Shown piece by piece: positions 6,778-11,737 of a DNA stretch of 11,737 nucleotides (position 1 is its first letter; every line of letters begins with the position of its first letter). The DNA lies in contig PLST01000134.1 of NCBI GenBank assembly GCA_003164255.1, positions 1-11,737 of the forward strand, in the 5' to 3' direction. Position numbers and translations under genes: made by a program. Origin of the DNA: Acidobacteriaceae bacterium (lineage in GTDB: Bacteria > Acidobacteriota > Terriglobia > Terriglobales > Acidobacteriaceae). Under the pieces are notes generated by a model. It ran no database searches, was not told where the DNA came from, and was given only the letters and a program-made list of their open reading frames with translations.

Positions 6778-6837
6778 CTGGTACTTATTTTGAGATCTCT
6801 CTGGCCTTGTTACTTCGGGCCATAGCAGTCCGCCGGC
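6769..6837 (-). promoter_or_regulatory. Antiterminator pairing (arms 2 and 3) of the his attenuator
   Basis: Minus strand GCCGGCGGACTG (6837-6826) pairs with CAGCCCGCCGGC (6780-6769): eight consecutive G-C pairs, one A-C mismatch and three more pairs. This pairing uses the 5' arm of the terminator, so the two structures exclude each other. Arm 2 can instead pair with GCCCGCC (6878-6872, arm 1, 6 of 7) just ahead of the His codons. A ribosome stalled on the His codons covers arm 1 and leaves arm 2 free to prevent termination. A ribosome at the leader stop (6812-6810) covers arm 2 and lets the terminator form. Confidence 0.85.
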
Positions 6838-6887
6838 ATGGGGGTCCCATGATGATGGTGGTGACCATGATGGCGGGCGCTCTGCAT
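6810..6887 (-). CDS. HisL-type leader peptide, 25 residues, seven histidines
   Basis: The ORF reads MQSARHHGHHHHHGTPMP, then ADCYGPK and TAA. Histidine occupies codons 6, 7, 9, 10, 11, 12 and 13. The start is fixed: an in-frame TAA lies two codons upstream and no other start precedes the His run. No Shine-Dalgarno precedes the ATG (the bases are TTTGTAACAG), and the predicted transcription start lies only a few bases away, so translation may be leaderless. Its role is inferred from position. When charged tRNA-His is scarce, ribosomes stall in the His run and the downstream RNA adopts the antiterminator, allowing hisI-hisA transcription. The peptide itself probably has no function. I do not assign hisL formally because I cannot test homology to the enteric leader. 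Confidence 0.9.
   Translation of the reverse strand: MQSARHHGHHHHHGTPMPADCYGPK
6837..6851 (-). promoter_or_regulatory. Perfect hairpin between the His codons and the antiterminator arm
   Basis: Minus strand CATGGG-ACC-CCCATG is a perfect 6-bp stem with a 3-base loop. It spans leader codons 13-17 (the last His codon onward) and abuts arm 2, sharing one base. It could act as a transcriptional pause hairpin that synchronises polymerase with the leader ribosome, or compete with arm 2 folding. Structure seen; function inferred. Confidence 0.5.
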
Positions 6888-6895
6888 CTGTTACA

Positions 6896-6925
6896 AAGCT
6901 AAAGGCAATGCCCCTTGGGTGTCAA
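6896..6925 (-). promoter_or_regulatory. Candidate his operon promoter
   Basis: Minus strand TTGACA (6925-6920), a perfect -35, is followed after 18 bases by TAGCTT (6901-6896), a weak -10 (3 of 6). Transcription would start near 6889-6890, only 2-3 bases before the leader ATG at 6887. The poor -10 makes the exact start uncertain, but no other convincing promoter is visible between the upstream channel gene and the leader. Confidence 0.55.
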
Positions 6926-6939
6926 CCGCAACCTTGCGG
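6926..6939 (-). promoter_or_regulatory. Inverted repeat abutting the his -35 element
   Basis: CCGCAA-N2-TTGCGG is a perfect 6-base inverted repeat ending exactly where the -35 hexamer begins. It could be an operator. Together with the GAAGC-N3-GCTTC hairpin at 6944-6956 it could instead be the 3' end structure of the upstream channel gene. No U-tract follows either hairpin. Confidence 0.3.
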
Positions 6940-6976
6940 CGGCGAAGCAAAGCTTCAGCGCGCACTCCAGCTTTCG

Positions 6977-8851
6977 TCATGCGGCAGGGGCGGGGGTACT
7001 CTTTTTCTGCAGCAGATCAATTGCATGGCCGTACAGACGGTTTCGCACGTCGAATCGCTCTGAAGCGCGCGTGATGAAGCGTATTTGCACGTCGGTTCCG
7101 CTACCTGTCGGGCGCAGACTCACCATGGGAGCGGCACTGAAGCGGCTCAGGCTGTCGCCGTGTGTCCCGCGTTTCCATTCGCTTTCCGCAAGGCGGGAGT
7201 CTGCTTCTGTTTCCTTTTGAGCCGCCTCGTGAATCTTGTCGACCAGTTCACTTACGTTCTCATCCGCGGGTACGCTTATTGTGATGTCGTCCCACATCCA
7301 CTGGCCAGCCGTGGAGAAGTTGAAGTACTGGCCTTTGATGGCGAAGCTGTTCAGGAACGAGATGCGACGGCCGGTCGGATAACCCTGGCCGGCCAGGCCG
7401 CCCGTTTCAAGAAGCGTTGTGCTCAGCAGGCCAATCTCAATGGCTTCGCCGCCTACGCCATTAATCTCCACCCAGTCTCCGATGCGAAGGCCGTTTTTCC
7501 CCATCAGGATGAACCAGCCGAAAAACGCCAGAATATAGTCTTGCAGCGCGATGGTGAGTGCAGCGGTGGCCAGGCCCAGGATGGTTGGAGTTTGCTGAGG
7601 CGTACCGAAGATGACCAGCAGGATAAGAACACCGCCCAGCACCTGCACACCCAGCCGCACAATGGTGCGCAGCGTCTCCATCTGCCTTCGGTCCATTTTA
7701 GGATTGGACATCAGGCGTTGCGCCAGAGCATCGCAGAGCACCACGGCAATCAGGATGAAGACGATCCATGTAAATGAACCGAGAATCAGGTGCTGGATAA
7801 TGCCGTGTTGCCGTTCCACCTGCGCGCCCCATTGACCGTAGACCTTGGCGAGCTGTTGCTCTGTCTGAATTCGATCGTCGTCGATACTCAGAATCTGCCG
7901 TTCCTTGCTTCGGTTTTTCAGATAGGCAAGCCGGGCGGTTTGATTGGGCGCTTGATCTGGCGTTTGCCCCGCCGTCCCGCTTCCGCCAGATGACTTTGCG
8001 TTTGCCGATGCTTCAAGAGCATTGTGTTCCGAGGTTAGCGTGCGAGCGCCGCTCTGTGCGTCTGCAATTGCCTGTTGGATCAGGCCGGAGCGTTGACGCT
8101 GATCAAACCAGGCCTTGATCAGCGCAGCCATCGTTCGGTATCGCCCCACCGAGATCACGGCCACCTGCGCATCGCCCTGAGTTTCGGTGTCGTATTTTTT
8201 CATCGACGCTTCGTGCGCTGCCAGCTCGGCTTGAATCTGGGCGCTCTGGTCGCCTGAGGCGCGCTGCAGGTCTTGCTGGGCGTCGGCAAGTTCGTCTGAA
8301 TCCAATCCAAGTTGTGCTTTCGCCACTTCAAGATCATCGTCGGGCGCGGTGTCATTCTTCGCCGCGCCCGCGGCCGGTGGCTTGGGCGACAGGCTTTCCA
8401 CCTGCGCCTGGTCCTGCTTCACAAGTTGCTGGAGTTGGGCGACCTTCTGCGAGAGAGCCAGGGCATCTCCGCTGAGGGTTCGGTGAGCGGTGGCAAGACC
8501 AGCCTGCCGCAAAGCAGCAGCAAATGCCTGATCGACCTCGTGATCGGCAAGCCTCTCGGCCTCGCGCGCATACTCCACCTCTTCTGCGCTGACTGCGAGC
8601 GGCCGAAGAGCCTGGGCTGTCTGCCAGGGTAGCAAGTCCACAAGCGGCTGCTTGACGGTTTCGGTACCGGGAACGACCGACTTTTCGCTCAGAAACGGGA
8701 GGTGTGCCATCGAGCCGTGCGTTGCAATCGAAAGCGCAATGCACATGGCGAGCACAGCAAGCAACGGGATCAGGAAACCAAGCTGTGTCTTGTTAAAGAT
8801 CCGCGAGCCTGTCGAACCGTCACGGACGGGAGCAATCGGGGGAATTGCCAT
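6977..8851 (-). CDS. Large MscS-family mechanosensitive channel with coiled-coil extracytoplasmic domain
   Basis: A 624-residue membrane protein. Residues 24-44 form a hydrophobic signal-anchor segment. Residues 60-350 are hydrophilic and rich in Ala, Gln, Asp and Glu with heptad-like stretches (about 90-215 and 315-350), plus a Gly/Ser/Pro-rich linker at 286-304. They are expected outside the cytoplasmic membrane. Three further membrane segments follow: about 354-376, 396-416 and the pore-type helix 422-450 (TILGLATAALTIALQDYILAFFGWFILM). The MscS beta domain comes next, with RIGDWVEINGVGGEAIEIGLLSTTL (456-480), and then the alpha/beta vestibule to about 614. The C-terminal half thus supports an osmotic-release channel; the N-terminal part has no recognised family. 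The ATG at 8851 lacks a clear Shine-Dalgarno. The gene lies upstream of, and in line with, the his operon; no strong terminator separates them, so readthrough into the attenuator is possible. Confidence 0.85.
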   Translation of the reverse strand: MAIPPIAPVRDGSTGSRIFNKTQLGFLIPLLAVLAMCIALSIATHGSMAHLPFLSEKSVVPGTETVKQPLVDLLPWQTAQALRPLAVSAEEVEYAREAERLADHEVDQAFAAALRQAGLATAHRTLSGDALALSQKVAQLQQLVKQDQAQVESLSPKPPAAGAAKNDTAPDDDLEVAKAQLGLDSDELADAQQDLQRASGDQSAQIQAELAAHEASMKKYDTETQGDAQVAVISVGRYRTMAALIKAWFDQRQRSGLIQQAIADAQSGARTLTSEHNALEASANAKSSGGSGTAGQTPDQAPNQTARLAYLKNRSKERQILSIDDDRIQTEQQLAKVYGQWGAQVERQHGIIQHLILGSFTWIVFILIAVVLCDALAQRLMSNPKMDRRQMETLRTIVRLGVQVLGGVLILLVIFGTPQQTPTILGLATAALTIALQDYILAFFGWFILMGKNGLRIGDWVEINGVGGEAIEIGLLSTTLLETGGLAGQGYPTGRRISFLNSFAIKGQYFNFSTAGQWMWDDITISVPADENVSELVDKIHEAAQKETEADSRLAESEWKRGTHGDSLSRFSAAPMVSLRPTGSGTDVQIRFITRASERFDVRNRLYGHAIDLLQKKSTPAPAA

Positions 8852-8968
8852 AGTTGTATTGTTGCAGAAACGGCCTCAGCGTTTGCCTGAACAGAAAACT
8901 TGTTCGAGCGCCTGCCCGCCGGTTTGCCACCAGGCCGACCTGCGTCAGAGAATGGAGCCGTGCACGGA
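8852..8968. other. Divergent intergenic region between the channel gene and the HhH lipoprotein gene
   Basis: These 117 bases should contain both promoters. I could not find a pair of -35/-10 boxes on either strand that I would defend. No terminator or extended repeat is visible. Confidence 0.5.
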
Positions 8969-9286
8969 ATGATCCGATCGGCCGCACTTGCGTTGCTGCT
9001 GCTGGGCGCCTGCGGGCCAATCCCGGCCCAGAATCAGGACCGCGATACGCGCGGCGTGCCCGCAACATCGGAGAAAGCCCCCCCACCCGAAGACCGCGTC
9101 GATATCAATCACGCCAGTCTGAATGCGCTCCTCAAGGTTCCCGGCATGACGCCCAGCTGGGCCGGGCGCATTGTGCATTTCAGGCCGTACCGCTCCAAAG
9201 CTGATCTGCTCGAAAACGGCATCGTCACGTCTGAGGTCTACGCAAGGATCAAGGATTACATCATCGCCCATCGCGACCAGCAATAA
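8969..9286 (+). CDS. Predicted lipoprotein with ComEA-like helix-hairpin-helix domain
   Basis: I choose ATG 8969, giving 105 residues that begin with a clean lipoprotein signal: MIRSAALALLLLGAC, lipobox LGAC, with Cys15 as the first mature residue. An upstream in-frame ATG at 8900 would bury this signal behind a Pro-rich 23-residue stretch and is less likely. The closest GGAG (8954-8957) is 11 bases away, so ribosome binding is poor. Residues 20-42 are a Pro/Asp/Glu-rich linker. Residues 44-98 are a HhH domain of the ComEA type: VDINHASLNALLKVPGM, then AGRIVHFRPYRSKADLL and VYARIKDYI. ComEA domains bind DNA in natural transformation, but many small HhH exported proteins have unknown roles. 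It diverges from the channel gene and converges with the RND gene, 6 bases between stops. Confidence 0.75.
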   Translation: MIRSAALALLLLGACGPIPAQNQDRDTRGVPATSEKAPPPEDRVDINHASLNALLKVPGMTPSWAGRIVHFRPYRSKADLLENGIVTSEVYARIKDYIIAHRDQQ

Positions 9287-9292
9287 CAGGGG

Positions 9293-11737
9293 CTAAGCCT
9301 GCTCTTCAACATGGCTGTCGCGTCTCAGCAGTCCGCTCAAAATCACGTACAGCACTGGAATGAATACCAGGTTCAGCACGGTGGACAGCAACATGCCGCC
9401 CACGATGGTCGTTCCTACCGAACGGCGTCCCAGGGCTCCGGCTCCGGTGGCGAACACCAGCGGCAGAACGCCAAGAATGAACGCGAATGAGGTCATAAGA
9501 ATCGGCCGCAGTCGCAACTCGGCCGCTTCAATGGCGGCTTCTGCAATGGACCGCCCCTTGCGGCGCATCTGCTCGGCAAACTCAACAATCAGAATGGAGT
9601 TCTTTGCCGACAGGCCGATCAGCATGACCAGACCGATCTGGCAATAGACGTCGTTTGAAAGCCCGCGCAGCGATACAAGACCAAGCGCTCCCAGAATGGC
9701 CATCGGCACCGCCAGAAGGATGATGAACGGTAGCGCAAAGCTCTCGTACTGGGCTGAAAGAGTCAGATACACCACCAGGAGTCCCAGGCCGAAGATGATC
9801 ATCGTCTTGCCGCTCGATTCGATTTCGTCCAGCGTCAAACCGGTCCACTGGTAGGTCATTCCCGGCATCATGAGAGGCTTGGCGAGCGAATCCATGGCCG
9901 TAAGCCCCTCGCCCGAACTGTAGCCAGGTGCGGGCGAGCCATCAATCTCAACTGAGCGGAAGAGATTGTAGTGCGAAATGACCGGCGGCCCTGAGCTACC
10001 CTGGACCGTTACCAGATTGTCCAGCGGAACCATCTCGCCGGAATCCGAGCGCACGTAGTAACTGTGCAACTCGCCTGCCGTCATGCGGAACGGCTGATCG
10101 GCCTGGACAAACACGCGATAGGTGCGGTTGTTGTAGTCGAAGTCGTTGATGTATTCCGAGCCCATGAACACGCTGAGAGTATTGGTGATCTGTGAAAGCG
10201 GAATTCCCATGGTCTTGGCTTTTTCGCGGTCAATCGTCACCAGTTCCTGCGGATCGTTGGCGGAGAACTGAGTCAGCAACCCGGTCAGGTCTTTGCGCGT
10301 GCGACTCGCGCCCACAATCATGTGCGCCACGCGGTCCAGGTCGCCCAGCGTGTTGCCGCCCTTGTCCTGCAGCATGAACTGGAATCCGCCAAAGCTTCCC
10401 ACGCCCTGCACCGCCGGCGGTTGGAACATGGCCACCAGTCCGCCGTTGGGAGCAAACATCAACATCTGCAGCTTGGGTCCAAGTTCGGCAAGGATGTCGG
10501 CCGCGCCGTGGCCTTTGGCTCGCCTTTGATCCGCGGGCAGAAGTTTAACAAACATCATTCCAGTGTTTGAGGCACTCCCGGCAAAACTGAAGCCGATAAT
10601 GGCGAAGGCTCCGTTCACATCCGGGTCCTGCCCGATGATGTACTCGGCGCGCTCTGCAAGCGACTTCGTATAAGTTAGCGATGAACCTGGAGGCGCCTGG
10701 ATGATGACCATCAAGGTGCCCTGATCTTCCTGGGGAATGAATCCGGTGGGCACATGCTGATAGATCCATGCCGTCGCGCCCAGTCCCGCAAAAAAGACAA
10801 TCAGGAGCAGGTACCGTAACCGGAGCGCCACATGAATCAGCTTCGCGTAGGTCTTGGCCAGCCAGGTTACAGCGGCATCCGCTCCATGAATGAAAGCTGC
10901 AAAAGCGCGCGACACCGGCCGGATGTGCAAGAAGTCAAGCTGGCGGGGCCGTTCCTCTTCTCCACGAAGGAACATGGCCGAAAGCGCCGGCGAGAGAGTG
11001 AGCGCGTTGAATGCCGAAATGGCAATCGAAAACGCGATGGTGAGAGAAAACTGCCGATAAAGAATGCCGGTGGTTCCGGGGAAGAAGGAAACCGGCACAA
11101 ACACGGCAATCAGCACCAGCGACGTGGCGATAACGGCGCTGGTCACCTCGCTCATGGCTCTCGACGTGGCCTCATGCGGGTCGGAGTGTTCCATGGCAAT
11201 GTGCCGCTGCACATTCTCAATCACCACAATGGCGTCATCGACCACCAGACCCGTGGCCAGCGTAATGCCGAAGAGGGTGAGCGAGTTGATTGAAAACCCA
11301 AAGAGCTTGATGAACATCATGGTGCCGATCAGCGACACCGGAATGGTCACGGCGGGAATAATCGTCGCACGCCAGTCAAGCAGGAAAAGGAAGATCACCG
11401 CGATGACGATCGCGACCGCCATCGCCAGCGTGATCATCACTTCGCGGATGGAGTCGCCCACCACCGTGGTCTGGTCGAAGGCAATGGCATACTGCAATCC
11501 CGGAGGAAAGCTCTTGGCCAGCTCCGCGAGTGTGGCCTTGGCCGCCTTGTCCACTTCGAGCGCGTTGGCATTCGACAGCTGTTCCACGCCAATGCCCAGA
11601 GCCTCATGCCCCTGGTACTCCAGCATCGAACTGTAATCTTCCGCGCCCACCGCCGCGTGGCCCACATCGCTCAGCAGTACCAGCCCGTTGGCTGAATCCT
11701 TCACAATAATGTTGTTGAATTCTTCAGGGCTGCTGAG
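9293..11737 (-). CDS. RND efflux pump inner-membrane subunit, AcrB/HAE1 family (partial, N-terminus missing)
   Basis: The reading frame is open from the right edge, giving 815 residues. About 235-240 N-terminal residues (TM1 and the start of the porter domain) are outside the window, judging from AcrB. The protein is the proton-driven trimeric transporter of a tripartite drug or solute efflux complex. Seen (numbered from the edge): porter residues SPEEFNNIIV (3-12) and LGIGVEQLSNANAL, then TM2 (about 100-120), TM3 and TM4 with GLVVDDAIVVIENV carrying the proton-relay pair Asp167/Asp168. The second porter half includes FIPQEDQGTLMVIIQAPPGSS. The C-terminal membrane block has LSAKNSILIVEFAEQMRRKG with the relay Lys. 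The family's partner membrane-fusion protein would be expected upstream, beyond the right edge. No outer-membrane channel gene follows; the next gene converges. Substrate cannot be inferred. Confidence 0.97.
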   Translation of the reverse strand, partial: LSSPEEFNNIIVKDSANGLVLLSDVGHAAVGAEDYSSMLEYQGHEALGIGVEQLSNANALEVDKAAKATLAELAKSFPPGLQYAIAFDQTTVVGDSIREVMITLAMAVAIVIAVIFLFLLDWRATIIPAVTIPVSLIGTMMFIKLFGFSINSLTLFGITLATGLVVDDAIVVIENVQRHIAMEHSDPHEATSRAMSEVTSAVIATSLVLIAVFVPVSFFPGTTGILYRQFSLTIAFSIAISAFNALTLSPALSAMFLRGEEERPRQLDFLHIRPVSRAFAAFIHGADAAVTWLAKTYAKLIHVALRLRYLLLIVFFAGLGATAWIYQHVPTGFIPQEDQGTLMVIIQAPPGSSLTYTKSLAERAEYIIGQDPDVNGAFAIIGFSFAGSASNTGMMFVKLLPADQRRAKGHGAADILAELGPKLQMLMFAPNGGLVAMFQPPAVQGVGSFGGFQFMLQDKGGNTLGDLDRVAHMIVGASRTRKDLTGLLTQFSANDPQELVTIDREKAKTMGIPLSQITNTLSVFMGSEYINDFDYNNRTYRVFVQADQPFRMTAGELHSYYVRSDSGEMVPLDNLVTVQGSSGPPVISHYNLFRSVEIDGSPAPGYSSGEGLTAMDSLAKPLMMPGMTYQWTGLTLDEIESSGKTMIIFGLGLLVVYLTLSAQYESFALPFIILLAVPMAILGALGLVSLRGLSNDVYCQIGLVMLIGLSAKNSILIVEFAEQMRRKGRSIAEAAIEAAELRLRPILMTSFAFILGVLPLVFATGAGALGRRSVGTTIVGGMLLSTVLNLVFIPVLYVILSGLLRRDSHVEEQA

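Noticed and set aside
6849..6872. CATCAT/CACCAC repeat as a microsatellite or cloning-type His tag
   Set aside because: It is in frame with a clean ATG and stop, is interrupted by Gly, mixes CAT and CAC, and sits at the attenuator position before hisI, so leader-peptide His codons explain it.
6926..6956. Intrinsic terminator for the channel gene
   Set aside because: Hairpins exist but no T-tract follows on the minus strand, so I list the dyad only as a possible regulatory repeat.
8900..8968. N-terminal extension of the HhH protein from ATG 8900
   Set aside because: It would place a Pro-rich stretch before a complete lipoprotein signal peptide, and no good ribosome binding site favours it.
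11704..11737. GTG at 11704 as the true start of the RND gene
   Set aside because: The frame stays open to the window edge and the upstream residues (SPEEFNNII) match the AcrB porter domain. The gene is truncated by the edge and does not start there.
1..11737. CRISPR arrays, tRNA or rRNA genes, insertion sequences, phage genes
   Set aside because: No direct repeats with spacers, no transposase or integrase motifs and no recognisable RNA gene were found on either strand.

Overview
The window is GC-rich bacterial DNA. It holds a nearly complete histidine biosynthesis operon on the minus strand, followed further right by envelope genes. Gene content, the style of the his genes and a divergent HisA suggest an Acidobacteriota (Terriglobia-like) chromosome. 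That assignment rests on remembered family resemblance, not on a search, so it is moderate at best.

Right-to-left along the minus strand (transcription order) the his region reads: promoter, a 25-codon histidine-rich leader ORF (6810-6887), antiterminator and terminator arms (6747-6851), hisI, hisG, a small GIY-YIG-like gene, hisD, hisC, hisB, hisH, hisF and hisA (cut by the left window edge). The leader encodes seven histidines within eight codons. It is followed by mutually exclusive RNA pairings ending in an intrinsic terminator, the layout of a classical ribosome-coupled his attenuator. From hisD to hisA every junction overlaps by 1 to 8 bases, so this block should be translationally coupled. 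The only real gaps inside the operon flank the GIY-YIG-like gene. They contain a good candidate internal promoter (5424-5452) and a weak terminator-like hairpin (5002-5018).

Together the his genes cover PRPP to histidine except for two steps: phosphoribosyl-ATP pyrophosphohydrolase (HisE) and histidinol-phosphate phosphatase. Neither is in this window; they may lie beyond hisA or elsewhere. HisG is the long form with its own regulatory domain, so HisZ is not needed and feedback inhibition by histidine is expected alongside attenuation.

Upstream of the his promoter lies a large MscS-family channel gene (minus strand) with a long coiled-coil extracytoplasmic domain. Divergent from it is a small predicted lipoprotein with a ComEA-like helix-hairpin-helix domain (plus strand). 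It converges, with 6 bases between stop codons, on an AcrB/HAE1-type RND efflux pump gene (minus strand) cut by the right window edge. No mobile elements, RNA genes of standard families, CRISPR arrays or long repeats were seen.
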